Assembly: GCA_949775045.1 (NCBI GenBank)
Contig: OX459105.1
Span: forward strand, 17,311,353-17,375,352
Direction: 5' to 3'
Length of the DNA stretch: 64,000 nt
Source: Metridium senile
Taxonomy: Eukaryota > Cnidaria > Anthozoa > Actiniaria > Metridiidae
Positions 20,136-31,416 of the stretch are shown here, piece by piece. Under the pieces are notes generated by a model. It searched no databases. It saw only the letters and a list, made by a program, of their open reading frames with translations, and had not been told where the DNA came from. Position 1 is the stretch's first letter. Every line of letters begins with the position of its first letter. The translations under genes were made by a program, and so were the position numbers.

Positions 20136-20557
20136 TGTTTCCTATTCTCTTATCTTTGACTAGTAAAAATATAAATAATCACGGATCAGTCATCATGCAT
20201 GCAATCAACTCAGTGTATTGTCAGTAAACTATACAAGGATTGCTTCGATTCTTTATGCGTCTTTTGTCTCAGGCCGTTAATGAATATAGGCCTGTTCACG
20301 ACTTTGTTTAACTGATATTAGACTAGGATCTTACTTTAGTAGTAAACCTTGTCTGACTTTCTTATATCTAAAATAACTGTTCACCAAATGTTGCTATTGT
20401 AAATGGCGCTTCAAAGTCCAGGTCGGGCCGTGTGCATTGAAATAAAGCATGATTATATTGCATAAAGTATAAAATCCATTCAAGTTTGTAATAAACCACA
20501 AGCTACCATATTTACCTGTTAGCTTCTCAGCTGACCACTTCAGCTAAACCACGATTA

Positions 20558-20565
20558 TGACGTCA
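20558..20565. promoter_or_regulatory. Palindromic CRE (TGACGTCA)
   Basis: A full CRE sits next to a GC-rich tract (gtcgcgcgc) and just upstream (minus strand) of a possible non-coding first exon ending at a GT near 20518. It is likely the promoter of the small lysine-rich gene, perhaps bidirectional. Confidence 0.4.
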
Positions 20566-20569
20566 AAGT

Positions 20570-21157
20570 CGCGCGCTTTTTATCTGCTCGATCTGAGCAT
20601 GCGCATATGTGTCAAATATATTATATATTGAAATTGTACATAGCGGCGATTTAAGAAACACTGAAAAGATGGAAAGCAACTAAATTTATGAATTAGAATT
20701 TAAATTGATGGCTTTTGAGACAAATTATTTGACAAAATATGGCATTGCAATTGGCCTTCAATTCCCAAAAAGCTGTGCGTTTATACGGTGTAATATTTTC
20801 TTATTTTAAAAACTTTTTTTTACATTGTTCCTCGTTTGTTTACAATTTTTATATTCATTTGGATTCATTTGTAACATTTCTCTCCACAGGAAGCCCAATA
20901 CAATGTAAGAAGTCATTATCCACAGGAAGCCCAAAATGACATCAAATTGTTTTCAAAATGGCGGACAGCTGAGCATCAACAAGTAACTGTTTGTATGTAT
21001 GTAACATAACACTGTCTTGCTCTTGAATTCTACCAAAACCTGTTATAATCAATCTAGAGAAATCTAAAAATCGGAATAGATTAAATTAAGGATTGTTTTC
21101 TTTGCTTATTTTCACTGATGTACTTCGTTATTCCAACTGCAGTCATAAATATATACA
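20570..21157. other. Intergenic, 5' flank and probable 5' UTR of BABAM1
   Basis: No coding exon seen. A two-copy ccacaggaagcccaa repeat is at about 20885-20935. An acceptor-like ctgcag just before the BABAM1 ATG (about 21138-21143) suggests a non-coding first exon upstream. Confidence 0.4.
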
Positions 21158-24100
21158 ATGCAAGACGAAAGGAGAGGTAGAGGCAAAGACGGCCGTAACG
21201 AAGCACTGATTGATATACCAGAACCATCAACAAAGCAGCCTGTACAAAGAGATGAACGGATATCACCAGAGTCATTGACAATGGTCGATAATATATCGTT
21301 GAGTTCAGATGAATCTATAACCTTAAGACACCAAGTACCAGCTATTAACTGCCCTGAGAAGATTGTAAGTACATAGTTGGAGTGCTTCTTCCTTTCGGGA
21401 AGGAGGTGGGGGTAGTTTGGCAGCGATACATCACCTTTTTAACGTTTGACCTCTGGGGTAGTTTTAGTTATCTAGCTCTCCATGATGATAGACAAGATGG
21501 TTTTAGTTAACATTAACCTTAACCATAAGATGGCATCAGTGTGTAAGTTGTTATTTAATGCACTACTAGCACTACTGATGTAAAAGTGTATAATTACATA
21601 TGGAGGATACACAGCTCCACAAGCATGTTAGCCCCCTAGGGGACTAGGGATGGTTTAGATACTCATAATTACAGTTTTTCATTTTATATTATTCATATAT
21701 ATTTTAATATTTAGTTTTTTATTGTTTTCTGGTAGATTCTATGTGTTGATTTGTCTTCTGAGATGAATGAGACATCTTTCCACTGTAGGTCTGCACCAGA
21801 AAGGTATCATATATTTTAGACTGTAATCACACATACATCTTGTATCATTAATTATACATTCATTCATACACTTGTTCAATTATTCATCCATTCATCCTTT
21901 ATTCCTTTCATTTATTTGTTCAATCAATTCACTCAATATTTGTTCATTCATTTATTTAATAGTTCATTGATTCATTTGTTTGTTAGATCATTTGTTATCC
22001 ACATCAATTGTTCATCCATTCATTTGTTTGTTCATTTATCCATCCATCCATCCTTCCACCCATTTATTCATCCATTTGTTTACAATAAGTCATCAAACCC
22101 ACCATTCTTATTCCAGAACAGCGTATGAGTTTGTAAGAAAAGCCTCTAAGATGTTTGTCAAGAACAAAGCTCGTCTAAACACTAATCATGAATATGGAAT
22201 TATTGTCTTGGAAGATGAGGCATCATGGGTAATGTTATATTCTTTTTCCTTGTTCTCTCACAATTCCCTTCTCCAGAAACCAGTGAGGCGAGTTGGACAA
22301 GTTAGATGCACTGATATAGATATTCTTTTGTGCATACCAATTATACATATTGTTTAAATATGACAAAAAAGGAGGGACAACCAACCGAATTCACTTCGTA
22401 GCTGAGTGGTTAGGTTTAGGGTGAGGGTTGGGATAGGCATTGTATTAAGCATTTGGCACTGAAGTGTCAGGGCTCGAATCACCCTGGCAGCAGCTCTTTC
22501 TCGGGTTTTTTCTAAGTGAGGAGAACCAAAATCCTTGAAAAAAGTCCCAATCGTGTGTTCGGAAACCTATGACGTACTTGGTTAACCTGTACACAACGAT
22601 AAAATCTTCTGGAGAGAGCAATGTGAAGACACTTCTAGCTTCTAGTTTAGCTTAGCTTCTAGCTGTACATGTAATGTGATTCTATTGTATCATTGTTAAT
22701 ATCAATGTGAGCCAAGGGCTGTACATGTAATGTGATTCTATTGTATCATTGTTAGTATCAACAGTTTGAAAGTAACCCTGATACAGTGTGTACTGTACTT
22801 GATCATCTGCAGCCCAATGAACAAGAAACAATGGACACTTTTGATATCCTTGATCAATATATTTATCATATATAATAGCTCATGAAAGATTAGGATTCAT
22901 TAGTGAAATAGAATTACCATTTCTCAAACTCATTATTTATTCATGACCTTTTCAGACAACCAGATTGTCTAATTCAATCACGTGCATGCATTTGGAAACC
23001 CTGTGAAACACTTGAATGATAAATTGATTGGAGAAGTCATTGATAACACTCATGCTTTGTGCTTCATCCTGTTTCCAAGCACTCTGCCTGCAGCATCATG
23101 CTTTAAAATCTTTTCTTGTGTTTGGAAACCCGATGAAACACTCGCACTCATGTAATTGTTTCAAATGTTACTACACATCAAAACATGTTTATTAACATGA
23201 AACATGATTATGTCTATAATGTTGGCAACTCAATAAATATTAATGTGAAAGAAACAATTGTATCTACTCAAACAACATTATTATCTCAAATGACGCTAAT
23301 AATCCCAAAATATTAGACATGTATGAGGAAGGGGAATTAGTGTACATATAATACATTTTATTGATTTTCTTTAACTGTATTTTGCACATTTGGAAAGCTT
23401 GTTTCAAGCAATGTAAGTTGCTAACCATCTCATTATATTTGAATCATTGATAATAATCATCATTTCTATCATAATTTATCACCATAATCATCATTATCAC
23501 CATCATCGTCACCATCATCATCATCTTCCACCATAATCATCATCACCATAATCACAACCATCATCACCATAATCACAATCATCATCACCATCATCACCAT
23601 AATCATCATTACCATCATCATCACAATCATCATCACCACCATCATCATCATCACTGTCATCATCATCTTAATCATCACCATCATCATCATCATCACCATT
23701 ATTTTCATTTCAGACAAAGCCGTATTGTATTGCCTGATGTCGAGGATGCCCACCTTCCTCCACCATATATAGTACGTGTTATCCTGGTCTATGGACGGTC
23801 ATTGTGTCCGCCGGTCATCACTAGTCGTGCACATCAGGTATACACCTATTTCACACATCATTATCGCTGCTACAGACCACACTCTGAAGCCTGCAAAGGA
23901 TGTCGGTATTTCTTTTCTAGTTATCGATTTATTGATAGCATATTTTGGTTGTACGTGTTTGTATTATATGACCATAACAAGTTGTTGCTGTGGTAGAGAC
24001 GATGAAACTAATATTTCTTCAATGTTTCTTATCGTTTGCATGCTTGAGAATGTGGACTGTAGCTTAGGCTGCGATAACCATTTTTCAAACAGGTTTATGA

Positions 24101-25271
24101 TAAACAATTATTCGCCGAAGGCTAAGTGGTTATCGGGCAAAAATTTACCGAGCCGCGAGTCTTCGAGCGACGAACACAATTCACAACCGAACAAAAAAAT
24201 AATCACTTCGCCTTCGGCGAATAATTGTTAAATATCCTGAGATAGCGAACCAATGAGAGCGCGCATTCTAGTGAGGTTGTGAATTGTGTATATATTACTA
24301 ATATAGAGTATATCATACCTATTACACAATGCATGTATCTAGACTGATAAATTTCATAGAAAACGTTTTGATATATTCTACAGATTCTTCGTGGTTTAAT
24401 GCAGTCGCCGTATTTTTTCTTTGACGTTCTTTATGTTCATCAACTGCCTTCAGAGAATAACAAATGCGAGGTAAGATTGACTTCTCTGTTCACCTATTTA
24501 CTTGTTAATATATTCATTCATCCGTTTATTTATTTATTCATTCATTTGTTCGTTTATACATTCATTCATTCGCCTATTTGTTTGTTCATTCATCCATTCA
24601 TCCATTCATCCATTCATCCATCCATTCATTTATTCATTCTTTCATCCATTCATTCATTCATTTATTCATCCATTCATCCATTCATTTATTCATTCATCCA
24701 TTCATTTATTCATCCATTCATTTATTCATTCATTCATCCATCCATTCATTTATTCATCCATTTATTCATTCATCCATTCATTTATTCATTCATCCATTCA
24801 TTTATTCATCCATTCATTTATTCATTCATTCATTAATCCATCCATTCATTTATTCATCCATTCATCCATCCATTCATCCATTCATTTATTCATTCATCCA
24901 TTCATTTATTCATTCATCCATTCATTTATTAATTCATCCATTCATTTATTCATCCAGGTAATGGGCTCCTGATTCATCCATTCATTTATTCATTCATCCA
25001 TCCATTTATTTATCCATTCATCCATTCATTTATTCATCCATTCATTCATCCATCCATCCATTCATTCATTTGTTTTCTATTTGTCTAGTCAATATATGAT
25101 GGGTTTTGTGAGCTGGACGAGGACGAGGCTGGCTATGTCCTGGAAGTATCTCGTAGTACAACACGACTGTTTGATCACATGGCAGCACTTCTTGCGCACC
25201 CGCTACAACGACCAAAACAAAGAGATACATGCTATATGTTAACAGTGAGGGAAGACCACGATACTCAGTGA
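21158..25271 (+). CDS. BABAM1: BRISC and BRCA1-A complex member 1 (MERIT40)
   Basis: Scaffold of the BRCA1-A (DNA-damage K63 deubiquitylation) and BRISC complexes, with a VWA-like fold. Exons 21158-21364, 21736-21803, 22117-22228, 22765-22871, 23714-23837, 24384-24470 and 25089-25271 give 295 residues. Landmarks match the family in order: INCPEKIILCVDLSSEM, KASKMFVKNKARLNTNHEYG, DEASWFESNPDTVCTVLDHL, LPPPYIVRVILVYGRS, MQSPYFFFDVLYVHQ, MAALLAHPLQRP. The divergent N-terminus (residues 1-60) is disordered-looking. The exon 4 / exon 5 junction lacks a GT donor where the frame requires one (see findings), so residues about 152-165 are uncertain. The last exon's end is copied into a tandem array downstream. 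Confidence 0.92.
21841..22085. repeat. TTCA-type tetranucleotide array, BABAM1 intron 2
   Basis: Imperfect attcattcatccattcattt array immediately upstream of exon 22117-22228. Confidence 0.9.
22375..22580 (+). mobile_element. tRNA-derived SINE (second family)
   Basis: An A-box-like tagctgagtggttag is followed by a B-box-like ggctcgaatcacc and a body with gaggagaacc and gtgtgttcggaaacc. It lies in BABAM1 intron 3. Ends not resolved. Confidence 0.55.
22663..22764. repeat. 56-bp duplication abutting BABAM1 exon 4 acceptor
   Basis: ctgtacatgtaatgtgattc plus tattgtatcattgtta occurs at 22663 and 22719. The second copy runs straight into the splice acceptor at 22763-22764. Confidence 0.9.
23456..23711. 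repeat. CAT/ATC microsatellite upstream of BABAM1 exon 5
   Basis: Imperfect atcatcaccatcatcat array ending at the polypyrimidine tract of the exon 5 acceptor. Confidence 0.9.
23841..24095. mobile_element. MITE, family 1, degenerate copy
   Basis: It begins tacacctatttca four bases after the exon 5 donor and shares cactctgaagcctgcaaagg and tagcatattttggttgtac with the copies at 17394 and 31074. The right arm (gaatgtggactgtagctt) is the complement of the left interior. The right terminus is degraded. Confidence 0.65.
24101..24231. mobile_element. MITE with 20-bp perfect terminal inverted repeats
   Basis: aacaattattcgccgaaggc at 24103-24122 pairs perfectly with gccttcggcgaataattgtt at 24210-24229. 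It lies directly after the preceding MITE in BABAM1 intron 5. Confidence 0.8.
24500..25080. repeat. Long TTCA / ATCC tetranucleotide array, BABAM1 intron 6
   Basis: About 580 bases of imperfect ttcattcatccattcattta fill nearly the whole intron before the last BABAM1 exon. They keep all three plus frames open and produce FIHSFIHPFI-type pseudo-proteins. Confidence 0.95.
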
Positions 25272-25617
25272 CCTACTAATAACTAACACTACCCCCACTA
25301 CAACGACCAGTGAGGGACGACCACGACACTCAGTGACCTACTAATAACTAACACTACCCCCACTACAACGACCAGTGAGGGACGACCACGATACTCAGTG
25401 ACCTACTAATAACTAACACTACCCCCACTACAACGACCAGTGAGGGACGACCACGATACTCAGTGACCTACTAATAACTAACACTACCCCCACTACAACG
25501 ACCAGTGAGGGACGACCACGATACTCAGTGACCTACTAATAACTAACACTACCCCCACTACAACGACCAGTGAGGGACGACCACGACACTCAGTGACCTA
25601 CTAATAACTAATCTTCT
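25249..25617. repeat. 65-bp tandem array carrying copies of the BABAM1 stop region
   Basis: The end of the BABAM1 coding sequence (agtgagggaagaccacgata then ctcagtga) plus the first ~40 bases of 3' UTR is repeated about 5.5 times with period 65. Each unit holds actcagtga, the Thr-Gln-stop codons, and a caacgacc copied from the coding region. Confidence 0.92.
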
Positions 25618-26522
25618 TCCTCAGTAAACTACCCTCCTTCAAGGACTTGACAGCGAACTTCGAGCTGAACTGAATAGGGTTTTACTAAGCATTTGATAGT
25701 GTAGAAGAGGTATTTTGGTTGAAAACATAATCACAACAAAGCCAAATGGTCGAAGACAACCCCTATTACGTCAGACGCGGGGCGGATGGCCTACGTGCTG
25801 TAGGGACGTCGTTAAACAGCCTTTACTTTAATCTCAACATCCGCTTAGAACTAAACAAGCCTTACACAATTACACGTAATTTAATTTAGTATTAACGCCA
25901 GTTTTGTTGTTTTCCAAATCCAAAATGAAATTTAATTGACTCGGTGTTTTTCATTCACACCAATTCGCTAAATGACTTAGTTATGTATGAGTCAACTCTT
26001 ATAGACTTTATGAAGTAAACAAGTTTTGAAAACGTTTTCTTGTTATAAAGTCTATAAACGTTGTTCAGGTCATCAATGTATATATAGTATGGCTATCTCA
26101 GTATGTTTGATCAATGTTTCTGTAGATTGCTATTGTATGTTGTCCTCACACTTCAATATCGTGCATGTTCGTTTACATATCGCTTCAACTGGATGACGAA
26201 ACCTTCTCAATAAGAAGCCTTGTATCCTGCATTGCACTTCATGTAATCATAGTTAATGATGTAATAGAGGCTACGAGACTTGAAGTCAACCGAAATAGAT
26301 GCTTCAGAATAAAAACAGAAATTTAATCTTTTGTGGAATAATGTGGAATTATGAGTAAATTAGTAGTTTAAGAGAGTTTTTGCTTTGTACGTATATTGGC
26401 CTTTGCAAATATTGACACTTGATAATTTACTTATAATGATCCCGCGGAGGATAACAAGAAATGAGTTGTTTTAGTGAATGACATATTTCAGTTGTTGTAC
26501 AAGTAAAGTTTGTTCATTCAAC
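25618..26522. other. 3' flank of BABAM1 and promoter region of next gene
   Basis: No gene seen. An AATAAA at about 26308 could serve BABAM1, and a pyrimidine-rich tttcag at about 26506 could be an acceptor for a 5' UTR intron of the next gene. Neither is certain. Confidence 0.4.
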
Positions 26523-27260
26523 ATGAATCGAAAGCAAATCATCGAAAAACAAAAAGCCCTTGGCTGTATTTCTCAAAGCAAGACAGGCGATGCCATCCTG
26601 AGGAAAAACGTTTTTGAGCTACGTGTTTTGAAGACCAAACTTACCGAATTAGAAGGAGAAGAGAAACGCTGGAAAACACACCACAGTTATGACGTGAAAG
26701 AAGCAAAGAAAGAAGCCCGTCATAGACAAACGGCTAAAATAGCGACATTTAGACGGGTTGCTCACGTAGCGCTGGCTGCACAAAGGTTGAAGAACATAGC
26801 TCCTTTGCTCACACATACAGACGTGAAGGAAGAGATAGAGGATCTTGAAGAACAACCAAAAGACAACCTACAGGAAGCTAATAAATCATTACCAAGAAAG
26901 ATACAGAATACAACATGCTTACCTCCTCTATCACCTCGTACATGTTATATTAGTCGACATTACAGTTCATCATATCCTGACAGAAACTACCCTAGTCCTC
27001 TCCTGGTACGTCGAAAAATTGATACCTGGACTGGTAGGCATAGAATTACTGCCGAAAGTAGTAACATATCCAGGGATATTGCATCCCTGCCTTCGCCAAG
27101 AACATGTACAATGTCACCAATGCTTGATAAACGATTTCTTGAACTCAAAGCTGCACTCGTACCAATGCACCCCGATGAAGAAAGTGAAGATGAATGTGAA
27201 GGAAATGATGAAGATGATAATTCTAGTAATGATGGTATATCTGATTCCATTCTATTGTAA
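26523..27260 (+). CDS. Intronless protein with N-terminal coiled coil and acidic tail, unrecognised
   Basis: A single open frame of 245 residues starts at MNRKQIIEKQKAL. An in-frame ATG 15 codons upstream (26478) gives a less charged start and is thought to be UTR. Residues about 1-120 are charged and helix-prone (FELRVLKTKLTELEGEEKRW, KEAKKEARHRQTAK), likely a coiled coil. Residues 125-215 are Ser/Pro-rich with two similar motifs, LPPLSPRTC and LPSPRTC, possibly short linear binding or phosphorylation sites. MLDKRFLELKAALVP follows, then an acidic tail DEESEDECEGNDEDDNSS. No family recognised. The lack of introns contrasts with every neighbour and could mean a retrocopy. Confidence 0.65.
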   Translation: MNRKQIIEKQKALGCISQSKTGDAILRKNVFELRVLKTKLTELEGEEKRWKTHHSYDVKEAKKEARHRQTAKIATFRRVAHVALAAQRLKNIAPLLTHTDVKEEIEDLEEQPKDNLQEANKSLPRKIQNTTCLPPLSPRTCYISRHYSSSYPDRNYPSPLLVRRKIDTWTGRHRITAESSNISRDIASLPSPRTCTMSPMLDKRFLELKAALVPMHPDEESEDECEGNDEDDNSSNDGISDSILL

Positions 27261-27409
27261 ACAAACACTGACTATATGATAGAGCATATTTTAATTCTAA
27301 TTAAAGTCTTATTACAATCGTGTCTGACTTGTGTCACTTTGACCATTAATTTGAGCATACTACTTTTGTCGTAGAAACTTGTACTCGAGACTTTGCAAGC
27401 CTTCTCCTG

Positions 27410-27520
27410 GCTCAGAAGTCGCCCTAGGACGCCGCGACTCTAAACGTCTTTAGGCGTCTTAAGAGATTTTGACGGAAAATGGGGTCGATCCAGGGCGTCT
27501 TACGGCGACTTCTGAGCACG
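27410..27520. mobile_element. Short inverted-repeat element
   Basis: ctcagaagtcgccctaggacgc on the left pairs imperfectly with gcgtcttacggcgacttctgag on the right; the arms start at 27410 and end at about 27519. Confidence 0.6.
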
Positions 27521-27686
27521 GAGTAGGCCTTTTGTCAACAGGGAATAAAATATCATTAAATTACTTGAAGACCATGCATCTCAATCTTATAGCATGACAC
27601 TAGAGCTATAGACTAACTGGGGAGGTTCGGACCCACACGCCGTGGACAACATTAAAGAAACAGCACTGCTGATCCTTTTGATATTT

Positions 27687-27800
27687 TGCAGAGGAAAACC
27701 GGATAACCGCAAAGCTTTCTTGTTAAGGGAGAAAATAACAATTCAACTCGCGGTATAATCAATGCCTGGATTCGAAGGCTAGCATTAATTAAGCTTGGCT
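27687..27800 (-). mobile_element. Degenerate SINE tail (family of 7846)
   Basis: ttgcagaggaaaaccggata is shared with the SINEs at 7846 and 47141. The tRNA-like head is decayed. Confidence 0.45.
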
Positions 27801-27879
27801 TTACACTTGAATATTTACAGTTAATTTTACCAGATGAGACTAGAAACTAACGTTCGAAACTATTTTACGAATTCAAAGG

Positions 27880-28385
27880 TTCAAAGGTTTTTATTTTTCC
27901 ACACACAAAAAATCAAAGAATTTCAAAAATAGAAATAAGAATGACTAAGTGGAAAGGTGCAGGAAGTACAACCCAAAAGGGGTTAATTAAGAAAGATCCT
28001 GCACCAATGTTCACAATGTTAAAGAAATAGTATATGGCGGATTGTTTTACTGACAATTAAATGGGAAAATTAAGATCGAGCATTTTCATGAAGAAAACAT
28101 TTATGATAAAAGATTTACATTTATAAGTTAAATAAATAAACTGGTGGTTTACTGAGATATGAGGTATTTTTTTAAATGTTTTTTGAAACTTTTAAGCGAT
28201 GAACTATTTTTTATTTCGAGAGGTACCTCATTCCAGTTTGCAACGGCTGCATATTTTACGCCAAATTTGCCATAATTTAAGTTTTGGCGGGGCAAATAAA
28301 AATTCCTTTTCGTTTTAGAGCGCGTGTTATGATCATGAATTAAATTTATATCTCTGAAGTAGTTGACAAAAATATTTGGCAATTG
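27880..28385 (-). mobile_element. 5'-truncated non-LTR retrotransposon (LINE) 3' end
   Basis: The minus-strand frame 28149-28382 reads HDHNTRSKTKRNFYLPR, then NYGKFGVKYAAVANWNEVP and SLKSFKKHLKKYLISQ. This is the conserved C-terminal tail after the reverse transcriptase of CR1/L2-like LINEs (family knowledge: xHNTRS, YG..S/V.Y.., WN.LP, FK..LK..L). The rest of the ORF is missing upstream, as expected of 5' truncation. The ~270 bases below 28149 would be its 3' UTR. Confidence 0.7.
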
Positions 28386-30118
28386 GTGATTTATGTGCCT
28401 ATACGCAACCTCACAAAGCTGGAGCTTAACTATCTCTAGTTGCCATTTTTTCTTGAAAGAAGAATTATCCTAACGCTTGAAACGTCAGTAAGTAACGCTC
28501 TCTTATACGGTGCGTAAGTTACCACCTATGGACACGTGGTTTTACAAATAAACGGGTATTTATTATGGCATTTCTGATCATACCATTTTCTCTGACCGTC
28601 CTTCAAAAAAAAGGATGTACAGTCTTCTTCACCAGAATTGTTCGGTTCCCCAGAGTGCCAATTCCTGTAGCTAGATCCGATCCAGACATCACTCCAATTT
28701 ACTCCTGAAAAACGAATTAGTTATTTTGACGAATAACGAGGCGCGGACATCACGACACAACACATTCTCTGGCGCGAATAGTCTCCCCCGCAGCGCCGAG
28801 TTATTATTTTTCTACTCAGTTTTTCTTCTGTCTAGATCTAACAGGATAACCTGAGTTATGTACCAGATCAGGAATCAAAGAGACGACGTTCTTTATACCT
28901 TTTAAAGGATTGTACCGTTTGACGTGTTTCTTATCGGGGGTAACTGAGAATCATTACCATCACCATCGTTATTATATTATTATCATTATCACCACCACCA
29001 CCACCATCATCATCATTATATTCATCATCATCATCACCACCACCACCATTATTATATTTATCATTATCACCACCAACACCAACACCACCACCATCTTCAC
29101 CATGTTCAACTCATTGTCGTGCAATTTACCTGCAAGAAGACTTTTAGTAACAAAGTCGTGTTATTCTTGGTTGCTCAGTAATGGAAGCCAAATCTGCACT
29201 TGCTGACAAATGTTTACACTGCTGACGAGCAGTTTGCACATCAGCTTTGTCATTGACATATTTGAACGCAAATGAATTGTATCGTTGCCAGCCATCTGAT
29301 ATTGGACCAACATAGTATTAGTTACATTATAACTACATTAGAAAAGTACTGTTAGGATGTAGTATTGATACGTCAGTACCACTTCTTACCTAGGCCAAGG
29401 CAAGCGTCACCAAGCCAAGTGGTAGGGGTGATCGGCGGAGGTTTTGAAAACGACACCTAAAAGGTACGCACAGATTAACTCTTAAAGCCTTGTTGATTTC
29501 AACCCCTAAAAGGTACGGCTGTGCGGTGTTTTTGCCAGCCAAGCTTATATACTTTTAGTAACAAAGCAGAGTGAAAATGACCCTTACATGTTATATAAAT
29601 AACTGACTTTTTTAAAAGTCAGTTAAATACATAACTAATTATGATTTACATAAACATTTAACATATTGTACATATATATTTTATCTGTAAATTAGACCTG
29701 AAAAACCATTTATGGAGTTCTAATAAAGTTTTCATTATTATTATTAATAAATGTAAGGCAGGACCTATATCATTATGTCTAGAATTATTGTTCTTTTATG
29801 GACGGCCGAACACGCTCGCTACTTTTGCATACAAATTAATGTCACAAAATTTGTTTTCATTTTTACAGGTTTTTTCATTTTCTTCTTTTCGTTCTTTCTC
29901 TTGTCAAGATTTATAACCGGCAGATCGTCGACGTTTGTTGATACATGTCCAATTAATGACATCGATATCAATTCAAAAAGATGATGAGTCATTTTTATTT
30001 GGGTTAGTTGAGGAAGCGTATTATTGTTGCGCTTAAATTAAGAAATAAGTTATTTCGATATAACAGGTTTCCTGACCAGTCAGTGCGTACAAGTTAAGAG
30101 GAACATCCGGCTTTCTCT
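28386..30118. other. Intergenic, repeat debris, no gene seen
   Basis: It contains an (ATC/ACC) microsatellite at about 28955-29110, which generates an isoleucine/threonine pseudo-frame, and a fragment related to the 10469 foldback near 28480. Short open frames here lack splice-consistent neighbours. Confidence 0.5.
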
Positions 30119-30637
30119 AGATACAGCTATTTTAGAAAACGTTGAATACTGCATACTGAATAGTGCATTCCAAGACCGAAATGCATTTTGGGTCTTGTAA
30201 TATTGTTTAATGTTAATGTATTCTGTCTGAAACAATATACTAGCTTCGACACGGGTGAAAAACGCACTGCGCACGCTCGGAGGACGGTCGTTCGAGATTT
30301 ACCGGCGTTTGGTAAATCTTTAAAGTTAATATAAGGCCGATCGTGGAAAGTAAGTGCTTATATTTTCCTAACACATTACATTAGTTGTTTTCTTTCCCTG
30401 GTCAAATAATACAAGAGAAATTCACATATAACATAACATGAAACCATTCGTAAAATCATCAGTTAGTCTTTTGTTCAAATGAAAATCTGAACATGCGCTG
30501 TGCGTTTTTCACCCGTGTAATTAGCTACATATAGTTAGCAGATCGCTGTATATTTACTTTTTATTTCAAATTAATTAGATCCACAATGCCCTTAGGTCTA
30601 TTCAGTATTCAACTTTTTTTAAAACAGCTGTACACCT
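30119..30637. mobile_element. Foldback element with nested inner foldback
   Basis: The outer left arm tacagctattttagaaaacg plus ttgaatactg (from 30121) pairs with cagtattcaacttttttt plus aaaacagctgta (to about 30633). Inside it, acacgggtgaaaaacgcac at 30249-30267 pairs perfectly with gtgcgtttttcacccgtgt at 30500-30518, a second element inserted in the first. Confidence 0.75.
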
Positions 30638-31068
30638 AGCCTGATTTTCAGAGCGGGCCTGGGTCCTACGCTATCGCTTTCTACCCAGAAAGAACACAGC
30701 GGTCAAACGACTACGCATGCGCGAAAAAACAAGTAAAATGATCCAGCACCAACCTCGTTCCCAGGCTTATTTTTCGCACGGACTCTATAAAAACCATGGA
30801 TTGGACGACTTTCATCGCTTTTTTCTCAAAATATAAACAAAAATACAAAAGTATAGCCCCATGGTAGCTTTAAAATATAACAAAGGTTATGTACACGAAA
30901 CTTCAAGCTTATATATTCAGGGAATTAATTTCTTATAAATCGACTTCAAACACTTTTACAATCAAAGATTTAGCGCTGTGAAAATTTTGCCACGCATGCG
31001 TAGTCGTTTGACCGCTGTGTTCCCAGAAAGTGATAGCGTAGGACCCAGGCCCGCTCTGAAAATCAGGC
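30638..31068. mobile_element. Foldback MITE with ~78-bp near-perfect terminal inverted repeats
   Basis: The left end agcctgattttcagagcggg continues through cctgggtcctacgctatc to gactacgcatgcg. The right end, 30991-31068, is its reverse complement with few mismatches (gcatgcgtagtcgtttgacc ... aaaatcaggct). The flanks both read ctgtacaccta, so it probably sits within a family 1 MITE. Confidence 0.85.
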
Positions 31069-31073
31069 TACTG

Positions 31074-31416
31074 TACACCTATTTCAAAAAGTGTTGTCAC
31101 AATCAAGCTACAGTCCACACACTGAAGCCTGCAAAGGATGTCGGTATTTCTTCTCATCTAATCGATTTATTCATAGCATATTTTGGTTGTATGTGTTTGT
31201 GTTATACACCTATTTCAAAAATCGTTGTCGCAGCTGAAGCTACAGTCCACACTCTGAAGCCTGCAAATGATGTTGGTACATGGACTTAATTTGTAATTCA
31301 ATGCACGTTTTTTAAATAAATAAATATTTATATTTATATCTTTACCACTACAACAATGAACTTGTTATGGTCAGATGGTCATATAACACAAACACGTACA
31401 ACCAAAATATGCTATG
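31074..31416. mobile_element. MITE, family 1, with a second copy nested inside
   Basis: tacacctatttcaaaaa occurs at 31074 and again at 31205, each followed by gctacagtccacac and ctgaagcctgcaaa. tcatagcatattttggttgt (31171) pairs with acaaccaaaatatgctatga (to 31416), closing a hairpin round the inner copy. Confidence 0.75.

Noticed and set aside
24399..24972. FIHSFIHPFIY-type proteins
   Set aside because: Translation of a ttcattcatcc microsatellite inside a BABAM1 intron; only 24384-24470 is a real exon.
29775..29984. 69-residue hydrophobic plus frame
   Set aside because: Phe-rich low-complexity stretch in repeat debris with no supporting neighbours.
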